Positions 9,878 through 17,992 of a stretch of 64,000 nt of DNA are shown here, in pieces (position 1 is the stretch's first letter; each line of letters begins with the position of its first letter). The notes under the pieces were generated by a model. It saw only the letters and a list, made by a program, of their open reading frames with translations. It was not told the origin of the DNA and did no database searches. The DNA lies in the IMG/VR virus record IMGVR_UViG_3300037882_000456, positions 1 through 64,000 of that record; one strand, 5' to 3'. A program made the position numbers and the translations under genes. Origin of the DNA: a virus.

Positions 9878-9895
9878 GCCCCGCCGAAGCGGGGC
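9878..9895 (-). terminator. Rho-independent terminator
   Basis: GCCCCGC CGAA GCGGGGC stem-loop followed on the minus strand by TTTCTC. It lies between the HeH-like gene and the adaptor, so it separates capsid-gene transcripts from the neck and tail operon, which has its own -10 right after it. Confidence 0.85.
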
Positions 9896-9909
9896 CGTCT
9901 CTAGGTCTT

Positions 9910-10320
9910 TCAGTTGTAGAAAGCCTCAACCTCTGTGTCGCTAGCGACCTCAAACAAACCGGGCATTTCATCGATCATACCATCAGCAACGGACTTCGCT
10001 ACGATGAAGAACGGAGACTTAACGCTCCAGTTTCCGTAGACGTTTCCGTAACTACCCTGGTTAGACCTGTATGCAAGGACAGTATCCTCTCCCTCTACAA
10101 GGCCGTACACGCCGTACTCTCCGACGACCTCCGTGGGCTCGGGTGCAGTTTCGGCTCCCTCATCGTCACCACCGGCCTTTTCTAGGCTCTGATAAAGTTC
10201 AAATGTGACGCCATCTGCTTCTAGTTCTGCAAGGATGGTTTCCTTGGTCCCGGCGCTTGAAACACCAAACTCTTCCGCCACGGCGACCAAGTCCTTCTTG
10301 CTCATTTTCTCAAAAGACAT
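9910..10320 (-). CDS. Small HeH/SAP-like domain protein of the capsid block
   Basis: 136 aa. Residues 1-35 (SKKDLVAVAEEFGV ... GTKETILAELEADG) form a helix-extension-helix pattern as in SAP/HeH/Rho-N domains, followed by an acidic linker and a beta-rich C-terminal domain. Such proteins often sit beside the major capsid gene in actinophages; a capsid-associated or decoration role is possible but not shown. It has its own GAGAGGAGG ribosome site and is bracketed by two terminators, so it may be a separate transcript. Confidence 0.7.
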   Translation of the reverse strand: MSFEKMSKKDLVAVAEEFGVSSAGTKETILAELEADGVTFELYQSLEKAGGDDEGAETAPEPTEVVGEYGVYGLVEGEDTVLAYRSNQGSYGNVYGNWSVKSPFFIVAKSVADGMIDEMPGLFEVASDTEVEAFYN

Positions 10321-10368
10321 TTTAACCTCCTCTCGCTGTCTAGATCAATTCTACCATATAACAGAGAA

Positions 10369-10390
10369 GGAGGGCCGTTTCCGGCCCTCC
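10369..10390 (-). terminator. Rho-independent terminator after the major capsid gene
   Basis: Nine-base-pair stem GGAGGGCCG / CGGCCCTCC with loop TTTC, followed on the minus strand by TTCTCTGTT. It ends the capsid transcript. A TGGTAGAAT extended -10 (10353-10348) directly follows and could start the next gene. Confidence 0.85.
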
Positions 10391-10416
10391 CGCTCCTATT
10401 AAGTTATACCGCCTAA

Positions 10417-11463
10417 TCAGGCAGCCTTGACGCGCACGTTCTTGATAGAGACGTATGCTTCCCAGTTCTCAACCTGGACACCAAAGCGCATGTACATGGT
10501 GTACTCGGTCGAGTCCTTACGAGGCTTAAACTCGTCATAGAACTCGATGTCACGCTTGATACCCCAGATACGGTTACCTGGAACGGTCAACTCCACACGA
10601 CCACGGTAGTCAGTGGTAGGTGCCACGACGGTCGGCTTCTCCTCATCGAAGAGGGGAACCTCAACGATTGGAACACCGAACGCTAGTGGGTACCTGCCGC
10701 CACCTGATCCCTGAGGACCACCGATTGCGCCGCGAAGCACATCAGCGGAGATCTGCTCATTGGTTACACCCTGACCACTCTCAACGAGAGTCATCGAAGA
10801 TAGGTAATCCTGAACAATACCGGAACCAGCATAGAAACGAAGCGCAGAGCGGTTAGCCTTGTACTTACGAGGCAACTGCTTTAGAGCCCTGTCGAAGGTT
10901 GCACGAGTAACGGCAAGATCTCCACCGTCTAGCGTGTTAGCCTTACCAACCGACCTCTTTACGAAGCCGTCGAGGATGTCAAGTCCATCGATAGCCACAG
11001 CAGTGTCACCGTTGATCGCTAGATCCTCGATGTCATTACCTGCCTGTGCAGCGAACAACTGAGCGATGTGCGTGGCAGTGCCTGCACCCTCAATGCTGTC
11101 CTCCTTGGCTTCCGTTGAAACTTCCCAGTCCAAACGAATCTTCTCTGTTACAAGAGAAATCTTCGAGAACACAACTGGGCTTGCAGCACTTGTGTCAGTT
11201 GCCTCAGTTGCCCTGCGGATGATACGCTCACCCACGGCAATCTTGTCAAGGTCCACAGTGTTCGACCTCATGGTGACCTTACGCCCCTCCTTTGCAAGAG
11301 TGGTAGCGTCCCACATGTAATCGATGAATGCTGCTGCCTGCTCTGCGTTAAGTAGACCAGACGACTCAGCCATTGTAGTAATGCCAGCGTTGCCTGTGCC
11401 AAGTCCGTTGAAGCCACCGGCTACAACATTGTCAACAGCCTTTTCTAGAATTTCATCAGCCAT
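10417..11463 (-). CDS. Major capsid protein, HK97 fold
   Basis: 348-aa shell protein located between the protease-scaffold gene and the neck genes. Typical family features: a helical N-terminal delta-like region, then RKVTMRSNTVDLDKI, an E-loop/P-domain block (KISLVTEKIRLDWEVSTEAKEDSIEG), HIAQLFAAQAGNDIEDLAING, and a C-terminal beta strand region ending in VENWEAYVSIKNV. AAAGGAGTT lies before the ATG. Its N-terminus (MADEILEKAVDNV) resembles an internal segment of the protease-scaffold protein. Confidence 0.9.
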   Translation of the reverse strand: MADEILEKAVDNVVAGGFNGLGTGNAGITTMAESSGLLNAEQAAAFIDYMWDATTLAKEGRKVTMRSNTVDLDKIAVGERIIRRATEATDTSAASPVVFSKISLVTEKIRLDWEVSTEAKEDSIEGAGTATHIAQLFAAQAGNDIEDLAINGDTAVAIDGLDILDGFVKRSVGKANTLDGGDLAVTRATFDRALKQLPRKYKANRSALRFYAGSGIVQDYLSSMTLVESGQGVTNEQISADVLRGAIGGPQGSGGGRYPLAFGVPIVEVPLFDEEKPTVVAPTTDYRGRVELTVPGNRIWGIKRDIEFYDEFKPRKDSTEYTMYMRFGVQVENWEAYVSIKNVRVKAA

Positions 11464-11495
11464 TTTGTTTTTTCAACTCCTTTCGTTTTGGTTTT

Positions 11496-12752
11496 TTATA
11501 GTGATCGAACGGTGAAGCGATCCGCCCAAATATCGGACTGCGACTTCTCAATGACAGGGGCTACCTCGTCACGATCCGCAGACTTGCGACCAACGATGGA
11601 CTTTTCCACACTGCCCAAACGCTCGGTGACGGCAGCGAGTGCCTCAACCGATGCTCCCTGTGACTTGGTCACAGTCTCGTTGATTGTTGAACCAAGGGCT
11701 TCAACCTTGGCGTTTGTCTCTGTAGCGTTAAGGGCAAGACCCTCAACTGCCTTGGTGATACTCGAAAGAGTACCGGATAGCGAACCGACAGCCTCAGTGA
11801 GACTTGCTAGTTCGGCCTTCCAATCAATTTCCTCGACCGCAGCCTCGGGAGCGGTTGTCTCTGCGACAACTGCTTCTGCGCCAGCCTCAGCGGTGGCAAC
11901 TACGGTGTCGGAAGTGTCGGACTTCTCTACAACGACCTCTTCGAGTACGGCTACCGTCTCGACGGCCTTTTCTACTGTTTCATCAGCCATAACTTGTTCA
12001 ACACCTTCTTCCTTTTGTACCGCTGGCAATGCGGTCATGTTTTTTAGTAATCCGGCAATTGCTTGTGCCTTTTCTGTGGATGAGCCCTCGGATGCAATCC
12101 AACCGACCTTTTCCCCAGACGTTCCACAAACAGAACAGCCATCTGTCCCAATTGTAGCAAGTTTATCGTCAGAACACCAGAAAACATCCTGAGTTTCGAC
12201 ATCAACTGCAATACCGGAAATCTGTGTGTCACCATTGTCCATCTTTTGAACGGAGAATACGTTCGCAAGATGATTGGCTGGTGAGTCCACCAAACTTAAT
12301 TCGTTAAGGATATACGCCTTGATAATGGTAATCCAGGTATTCAATTCCTCACTGAATACATCTTCCTTTTCAGTAACAAGGCCACCAATGGAGAAACCCG
12401 TGAGCGTCTTGTCTAGAACCTTTTCCCAGGTGGAAGCCGCGCCGCGAGAAACGTAAACATCAACATAGATGCCTTCGTACATCTTCTCTGTGGCTGGATC
12501 GTAGTACATCTTCTCTCTGATAGAAACAACTCGACCGGCTGCGATCTTGTCGTGCATTTCACGAACGTTACCGCCCCATGCTTCGAACGCGGCCTTAGAT
12601 GCAGAGGAAAGGACAATGTCGCCTTGGCGATCCAAATTGTCCAGCGTGGCAAAACCAGAAACGATTCTTCGCTCCTGGTCAACCTTCATAATCGGGACGC
12701 TTAGATTAAGCGCGCCGTCATGGGATTCCCAGTGGCTCTTAGTAATTTCCAT
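11496..12752 (-). CDS. Capsid maturation protease fused to scaffold
   Basis: 418 aa. Residues 1-165 are an XkdF/S78-like prohead protease: His67 in REMH, Ser121 in TGFSIGG, and the ELSLVDSPAN block at 151-160 match the expected catalytic framework. A small Cys-containing insert follows (Cys193, Cys206, Cys209). From about residue 250 to the end the protein is Ala/Glu/Val-rich and predicted coiled, as in scaffolding domains. It would cleave itself and the capsid N-terminus during head maturation. Within it an internal Met starts a segment (MADETVEKAVETV) similar to the capsid protein N-terminus. Confidence 0.85.
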   Translation of the reverse strand: MEITKSHWESHDGALNLSVPIMKVDQERRIVSGFATLDNLDRQGDIVLSSASKAAFEAWGGNVREMHDKIAAGRVVSIREKMYYDPATEKMYEGIYVDVYVSRGAASTWEKVLDKTLTGFSIGGLVTEKEDVFSEELNTWITIIKAYILNELSLVDSPANHLANVFSVQKMDNGDTQISGIAVDVETQDVFWCSDDKLATIGTDGCSVCGTSGEKVGWIASEGSSTEKAQAIAGLLKNMTALPAVQKEEGVEQVMADETVEKAVETVAVLEEVVVEKSDTSDTVVATAEAGAEAVVAETTAPEAAVEEIDWKAELASLTEAVGSLSGTLSSITKAVEGLALNATETNAKVEALGSTINETVTKSQGASVEALAAVTERLGSVEKSIVGRKSADRDEVAPVIEKSQSDIWADRFTVRSL

Positions 12753-12795
12753 TTGATGTCAGTATAACACAATAAGTTTACGAGTTATTCGCAAA

Positions 12796-14370
12796 TTAAG
12801 GTGTTGCTCTTCCCTCACCCTTTGGTTGTCTCGCCTCACCAGAACTATCTGGTGAATTAGCGGAGCGATTAGCAGCGCGTGCGCTACCAGCCGATGGGCC
12901 ACCGCCTGCTGGGGCTGGCTTTAGATCAACGACAGAGTCGCCACCGTCAATTCCAGGCATCCCCTTTCTGGCCCTAACCTCATTAGGAACAATTACCTGC
13001 ATTCTCAAATAACGCTCGTCAATCTTCGACTGAGTATCCTCGTCTGTTAGAGACAATTCATTCAGCGTGAAAACGAATACGTCACTCTTTTCCTTTACGA
13101 TCATATTGATTCTCTTCTCAATAAGATCCTGCAACGGACGGGTTACCTGCTCCTTGAAAGTCTTGTCTGCATCGCGTGCAGCAGCAAGGGATACGCCGGG
13201 GAGCAGGGTGATCTTCGTGATCGGCGTGCGGTGTGCAGCCAAGATCTCGTCCCTGTTGTTGTCCTTATACTTGATGAAGGAAGCGTCTTGAATACCGGCC
13301 TCGATTGGCTTGATCTCAATTTCAACCTTGCGGTCTGGATCATCAGCAGGAAGCGGAACGTAAAGTGTCCTGTGGTGCTTGCCCTTCAACTTAACATCGA
13401 AGAACTCGTACATCGCCTGCTCGGCGGCTGTGGAAAGAGTTGCACCCTTTACCACGATCATGTGACGAGGGACCGCCTTGTTCTCAAAGTAGTCAAGGTT
13501 GAACAGGGTTGCGAAGCGCGAGCCCAGCACAGAGCCTACCGCTGGAATTATGTCGGGGACACCATAGAAGTCGTTGTTTGGAGCGTACTTCTTGAAGTGG
13601 ATAACCTCGTTAGGCTCTGGGTCACCATTAATTGGGTCGGAGTAGTCAGTCTCTCCGAAGTTGCGGAAGAACACAGCCTTATTGCCCTGTGCAATCTGAA
13701 CGTAGCCGTCGCGTAGGCGACGCACTCGCATTGTTGTGGCAGGGATGTGACCAAGGTAAGCAATTTCGCCTCGTGCTGTGCGACCGATTTCTAGATAGCC
13801 ACTACCAAGCGCGTCGTAATCCTTGAAGAACTTAATCAGAATCTCAACGATTGTGTCCTCTTGATTAAGTGCATCGAGCCACTCAAAGTGCTCCTGCTTG
13901 ATTCTCTCCAACTTCTTGCGGAACTTGTTTAGTTGATCCTTCTTGCCCTCTAGGTCATCCAACTTCTGAGTTGTGGCCGAGGTGGGTGCAAAGTCATAGC
14001 CAAGACCAACCGTGTTGTACGTCTTGGCGTTTACTGCTGCGTAGTGGTGGACGTTCTGCTCATAGAAGGATGCTAGCACGGCCATATTGAATGGCGGCTG
14101 CACTACATCAAAGAGCCCGTATGCTGTAAGACCGTTGTCGATCCTGGTAGAGGCAGCGCCTCCTGCACCGATATAACGCTTGTTGAGTGTCGCGGCCTTT
14201 CTCTTCATCTTTGGAGAGCCTGCGGCCTGCTTTAGTTCTTCGCCAGTCATCAAAAAGATGTCGCTTGCTCTTAACGCCGACTCCTTCAAGACTGGGGACT
14301 CAGCGGTGTTTACCCTAACATCTGCAATCTCGTATACGCCATCATCGGGGCGCTCGTCTGCCTTAATCAC
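12796..14370 (-). CDS. Portal protein
   Basis: 524-aa phage portal of the PBSX/SPP1-like type: NMAVLASFYEQNVHHYAAVN near the N-terminus, then YLEIGRTARGEIAYLGHIPATTMRV, NEVIHFKKYAPNNDFYGVPDI and SLAAARDADKTFKEQVTRPLQ, the usual order of portal blocks. The C-terminus is disordered (Pro/Gly/Ser/Ala). It forms the dodecameric DNA gate at one capsid vertex. Overlaps the preceding gene by 4 bases. Confidence 0.9.
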   Translation of the reverse strand: MIKADERPDDGVYEIADVRVNTAESPVLKESALRASDIFLMTGEELKQAAGSPKMKRKAATLNKRYIGAGGAASTRIDNGLTAYGLFDVVQPPFNMAVLASFYEQNVHHYAAVNAKTYNTVGLGYDFAPTSATTQKLDDLEGKKDQLNKFRKKLERIKQEHFEWLDALNQEDTIVEILIKFFKDYDALGSGYLEIGRTARGEIAYLGHIPATTMRVRRLRDGYVQIAQGNKAVFFRNFGETDYSDPINGDPEPNEVIHFKKYAPNNDFYGVPDIIPAVGSVLGSRFATLFNLDYFENKAVPRHMIVVKGATLSTAAEQAMYEFFDVKLKGKHHRTLYVPLPADDPDRKVEIEIKPIEAGIQDASFIKYKDNNRDEILAAHRTPITKITLLPGVSLAAARDADKTFKEQVTRPLQDLIEKRINMIVKEKSDVFVFTLNELSLTDEDTQSKIDERYLRMQVIVPNEVRARKGMPGIDGGDSVVDLKPAPAGGGPSAGSARAANRSANSPDSSGEARQPKGEGRATP

Positions 14371-14723
14371 TTCTTCTTGTCCCTTCTGATGTCATCCTTT
14401 AGCGATCCGAGGTCCCAGTCTGGAACCTGTCCGTTGAGCATCTGCTCGATCTGCACATCATTTTCGGTCGAGGTCAACTGGGTTGCGCCGTCAAGAAAGT
14501 GTGGTGCGCCCTCAGTGATACCGAGTTCCTTGGTCACATACTCTCTGATGCGGGCCATATTACTAATGTCGCCTACGCGGGAGTTGACAGAAAGAACATT
14601 TCCGGCTGAGTCACCAATGATATTGCCATCTGGCATCTTCCAGGTGTATACACCAACGCCAATATTGTCGCTTACCTTACGCCTGCGGTGGTTTACACCG
14701 GGCATGTTGCTGTTAATGGTCAT
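14367..14723 (-). CDS. Unknown protein upstream of portal
   Basis: 118 aa with a basic N-terminus (NHRRRKVSDN) and Asp/Lys-rich end. It overlaps the portal start by 4 bases, so it is coupled to portal translation. Not recognised. The -10 TATACT (14735-14730) ends exactly 6 bases before the ATG, so the mRNA is probably leaderless and this gene heads the head-tail operon. Confidence 0.7.
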   Translation of the reverse strand: MTINSNMPGVNHRRRKVSDNIGVGVYTWKMPDGNIIGDSAGNVLSVNSRVGDISNMARIREYVTKELGITEGAPHFLDGATQLTSTENDVQIEQMLNGQVPDWDLGSLKDDIRRDKKK

Positions 14724-14729
14724 GCTATT

Positions 14730-14735
14730 AGTATA
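14730..14735 (-). promoter_or_regulatory. Extended -10 promoter of the portal operon
   Basis: Minus strand TGCTATACT; the -10 TATACT is followed by 6 bases (AATAGC) and then ATG. Predicts a leaderless transcript for the portal-to-protease genes. Confidence 0.65.
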
Positions 14736-14756
14736 GCATATTGTTACGCCAATGTA

Positions 14757-15509
14757 CTAAAGTTCGATCCAGTCGGCTGGAAGTGTCACTGCGTTGTCAT
14801 TTGGGACCGAAGTAACGCCAGTATCTGTCAAAACAGTCTCAACTGAGGGCTTCCTGTAGAACAACCTTGCATGCGTGGCTGCATCTGTAGCATCCAAAAG
14901 TCTCTGAGTTGCCGAGAACTGGTGCAAATAGAACGATCCGGTGCCAGTAGACATTCCAACGGTTACTGGTGAGGCTGCCTTCGCCGTGTACGCAATAGTG
15001 ACGAGGCGGGAGTATGGAAAGGCTCGTGAGGTTGCGGTTGCCCATACCGCGCCATTTGCGTAAACAGTGGCAGCGCCTGTAACAGTCAGGAGGCCAGCAG
15101 ATGAGATATCTACGGTAATCGCTCCTCGTGCGATCCTGACCGTTCCAGAGACTGGCTTTACCATGAAAGAAACAGAACCAACATCTACCTGATCTTGCCC
15201 TGCGATTAGCGGCTTGCAGAATGCGATTCCAGTTGTGCTAGTTTCCACTAGCACGCCATGCTGGTGCATGAGTTGTGGGCGCTTCTTGGGAACAATGGTT
15301 ATCGTTGACGTTCCAATGTCGTGAGCGCCGCCCGAGGATAGGATGTTGTTTGCCGTAGCACCACCCTGGGCGAAAGCCCTGAATTGTAGGCTCTTGATGT
15401 CGCAGGTGTCACCGGAGAATGTGGACTTCAACGGAATATTCAGGGAGACAACCTTTCCGTCAGCGGGAACCGTATAGTTGCCAGTAATGGTAGTTGACTT
15501 CCTAATCAC
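14757..15509 (-). CDS. Virion-associated protein, beta-rich
   Basis: 250 aa, rich in Thr, Ser, Ala and Val, with repeated beta-strand patterns (GTVRIARGAITVDISSAG). It ends in a segment (SVPNDNAVTLPADWIEL) like other tail-associated proteins. It overlaps the next gene by 4 bases within a run of fibre and LamG-like genes, which suggests a minor tail or decoration protein. No specific family was recognised. Confidence 0.65.
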   Translation of the reverse strand: MIRKSTTITGNYTVPADGKVVSLNIPLKSTFSGDTCDIKSLQFRAFAQGGATANNILSSGGAHDIGTSTITIVPKKRPQLMHQHGVLVETSTTGIAFCKPLIAGQDQVDVGSVSFMVKPVSGTVRIARGAITVDISSAGLLTVTGAATVYANGAVWATATSRAFPYSRLVTIAYTAKAASPVTVGMSTGTGSFYLHQFSATQRLLDATDAATHARLFYRKPSVETVLTDTGVTSVPNDNAVTLPADWIEL

Positions 15510-16993
15510 TGTAGAACCTCCGTGATACCTGAGATTTCTGCATCGATGTAGAAGTAGGGCTGCCTAATGGTCAGTCCCTCACGAAGGGCGACATCAAAGT
15601 TGATCGCCTTTTCAGCACGCACCGGGCGAGACGCTGAGGCGTACTCGGAAGTGAAGAATGTGTGAGCGCCCCAAGACGTAGAGGATACGGTTGGTGCCGC
15701 GTCGTCGAAACTATCCCATAGCCTCAACTGCCAAGTCCAGTTTGCCTGACTCGTGTAGTACGGCTGGTCGAAGGCCCCGTTGGCAGTGGATCGAGTGTTG
15801 CCAAATGTAACCTCGTAGTCTCTAAAGTTAATCCCAGCAGTTCCAGCAACAAGCATCGCGGTGCTTCCATAAACAACGTATAGGCCGTTAGGGTTCCAGC
15901 CAAACCCAACATTTACTGCCGTCGCGTTACCAATCGCTGTAGCCGGTGTCGCTTGCTGAGTTACGGTCACAGAAGATGTGTCGATAAAGTTTGCATCTAC
16001 AGAAAAGACAGTCCTGAGAAGATCCAGCCTATTGCCAGTGTTAAACCTGAGAGCGAACTGGTCAAGCCCTGGCCTTGCCGAGCGCAGATGAACAATGCCT
16101 CTGTTCGTTGCCGATGTGGTGTAGGACGGAATCTGAACGTTTGCGATTCCAGCGTTGGCTCCCCAAAAACCGGATGCACCGACAGTAAAGTAGGAGTTTG
16201 TTGCAGTATCATATTCCTCCACCACGCCAAGATCCAAACCAAGAGCGCCATTCTCAACTGCCAGCCCGCTCACTAGGAACTCTGACCATGGAAGAGCCTT
16301 TGGAATGTCGTACTTAACGGCGTAGTCCTGAGAGAAGTCTGAAATATCGTAATCGACAAAGTCGTATCTTGCGCTGGCGTCAGGCGTTCCAAAGACCGCC
16401 TCTACCTGCCTAGACTGTACGAGAGGATCTGTCTGGAAAGATCGGTACAGGCCAAACGCGCCGAACACAAGTGTGCCTGCGGCAGGAGAGGTCATGGAGA
16501 CAGTTGTGTGCGGCTTGAAATCTAGGTTGGCTACATCCCCTGATGCAACCAAAACTGCATCTACCCAAATTGAGTAGTTAGATCGAGTCATGCTAATCGA
16601 AATCTGAGTCGTATCATCAGGCGTGAACTCTACTGGAACGACTTTCAGGGTAGTGTAAGGAAGTGTAATGTTGGCTAGGCCAGTAGACACGAATTCGATT
16701 AGGTTGTCTGCACCGGCCTTTGCTACCGTGAAGCCTGCCGACCCGGCCATGTACAGATAGAACTCTAGACACACAGAATCGTAAGTGTACAGGGACGGAA
16801 TCGGAATGGACATTGACTTTGATGCCGCTGCGCCGTCAAACAGATATGCAAAATCAGACCCTGATACTATCGGGTCAACCTGCACTGGCGAGCCAGTCAA
16901 AGAAACAGCAGCACCAGATACCGCATCCACTAGAGACGCGTCGTGTAGAACCAGAACGTCGGCATCTACAATGGCTCTATCAAGTAGGGCCAC
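15506..16993 (-). CDS. LamG/concanavalin-like virion protein
   Basis: 495 aa. The first 190 residues resemble a LamG/ConA-like jelly roll (FAYLFDGAAASKSMSIPIPS, then TTQISISMTRSNYSIWVDAVLVASG), a fold often used for glycan binding on phage tails; a second similar domain appears to follow. Probably a receptor-binding or adhesion component. The call is from strand pattern and context. Confidence 0.6.
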   Translation of the reverse strand: MALLDRAIVDADVLVLHDASLVDAVSGAAVSLTGSPVQVDPIVSGSDFAYLFDGAAASKSMSIPIPSLYTYDSVCLEFYLYMAGSAGFTVAKAGADNLIEFVSTGLANITLPYTTLKVVPVEFTPDDTTQISISMTRSNYSIWVDAVLVASGDVANLDFKPHTTVSMTSPAAGTLVFGAFGLYRSFQTDPLVQSRQVEAVFGTPDASARYDFVDYDISDFSQDYAVKYDIPKALPWSEFLVSGLAVENGALGLDLGVVEEYDTATNSYFTVGASGFWGANAGIANVQIPSYTTSATNRGIVHLRSARPGLDQFALRFNTGNRLDLLRTVFSVDANFIDTSSVTVTQQATPATAIGNATAVNVGFGWNPNGLYVVYGSTAMLVAGTAGINFRDYEVTFGNTRSTANGAFDQPYYTSQANWTWQLRLWDSFDDAAPTVSSTSWGAHTFFTSEYASASRPVRAEKAINFDVALREGLTIRQPYFYIDAEISGITEVLQ

Positions 16994-16998
16994 TTAGT

Positions 16999-17295
16999 TC
17001 ATGCCCCTAGAAGTTCCAGAGTCACTGGGGTTGGGATTCCTTCGTCCATACCTCGGATACCTGCGCTTAGTTGAAACTCAGTAAGTGCAGCCCTTACGTC
17101 TGGAAAACTAGAGTCTCCGTCAACATCATATCCAGCCTCAATAAGGCCTGCGAGTGCGGCCTGCCATTCTGGCAACGAGAGCGTGGTTACGCGCGTGGGA
17201 GCCTCCGGTGTCTCATCGACTACAACCTCTAGAACAGTCTCTACTGTCGTCTCGGCGTAATCCTCGAATACCTCATCAAAATTCTTGCTTGCCAT
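16999..17295 (-). CDS. Small protein with peptidoglycan-binding-like repeat
   Basis: 98 aa. An acidic Val/Glu-rich N-terminal half is followed by a segment whose pattern (AGYDVDGDSSFPDVRAALTEFQ, then TPVTLELLG) resembles a PG_binding_1 domain. It may attach a virion part to the cell wall. GAGGAAAC precedes the ATG. Domain assignment is tentative. Confidence 0.55.
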   Translation of the reverse strand: MASKNFDEVFEDYAETTVETVLEVVVDETPEAPTRVTTLSLPEWQAALAGLIEAGYDVDGDSSFPDVRAALTEFQLSAGIRGMDEGIPTPVTLELLGA

Positions 17296-17313
17296 GTTTC
17301 CTCCTAGTTAGTG

Positions 17314-17592
17314 TTATCGACCGATCAGGAAGTGAACCGTAAGCCATGAAAGAAACACAACTATACCCACTCGCCAGAAAATCGCCCAATACAGAGTCTT
17401 GGACCTCGTTCCAAGCCAGATCTGCTCAGATAGTGTATCAAGTTTGCCCGAACGCCTAAGACCGTACCACTCCATTGTACCAAAGATTAGACCCCAGCCT
17501 ACCCAGGCAAGGAAGAAAGCGTCTAGGGCGAAGGCGGTGACGGTAAGCGTACACGCTGCTATTAGAATCAGAACTGAAACCTTCTTAAACAC
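17314..17592 (-). CDS. Small membrane protein
   Basis: 92 aa with three hydrophobic segments (VLILIAACTLTVTAFALDAFF, AWVGWGLIFGT, and IFWRVGIVVFLSWLTVHFLI). The GTG at 17592 is chosen because GGAGGAGG lies four bases upstream, whereas the earlier ATG has none. It overlaps the cupin gene by 8 bases. A membrane protein inside a virion operon is unusual; a holin role is possible but unsupported. Confidence 0.7.
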   Translation of the reverse strand: MFKKVSVLILIAACTLTVTAFALDAFFLAWVGWGLIFGTMEWYGLRRSGKLDTLSEQIWLGTRSKTLYWAIFWRVGIVVFLSWLTVHFLIGR

Positions 17593-17980
17593 TAAACCTC
17601 CTCCTGTAAAACTCATGTGCTTCCATCATTCCCTCATCAGTATATAGCCTTGGGCGGCGGTGCTGATAATTCCAAGTAATAAAGAGTGTCCAGGTACCGG
17701 GCTTTAACTCGCTGATATAGTGTGCGTCAGTATTCTTCATTTTGTGGAATGAAAGTGCGCGGCGCTTGACAAACCTAGAATCGTCCAAGCCCTCTGCCGG
17801 ATTCTTAAACAGCCTCTCTGTGTACCAGCCCCACAGACCAACGGATAGGAAATCGCTCGGATGATCGTGCGGGACCTCGATCATTTCCGAGGCTGGGTCG
17901 AGTCGGTGCAGAGAAAGCGTGAAAAAGCGATTCATCACAAAAAGATACTCTGTGATCTCGCCACGGATGCTCTTTTTCAT
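17585..17980 (-). CDS. Cupin-like protein B
   Basis: 131 aa, paralogue of the gene at 19131-19547. Shared pattern: NRFF, a His cluster followed by SDFLSVGLWGWYTE (HDHPSDF here, HNHGCDF in the paralogue), FHKMKNT and a TLFITWNY segment with basic residues. This resembles small cupins common in phages, where the His cluster binds a metal. The start is the ATG at 17980, 12 bases after the ANL stop. It sits between the ANL gene and a membrane protein. The substrate is unknown. Confidence 0.6.
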   Translation of the reverse strand: MKKSIRGEITEYLFVMNRFFTLSLHRLDPASEMIEVPHDHPSDFLSVGLWGWYTERLFKNPAEGLDDSRFVKRRALSFHKMKNTDAHYISELKPGTWTLFITWNYQHRRPRLYTDEGMMEAHEFYRRRFSV

Positions 17981-17992
17981 AACTTCCAATCT

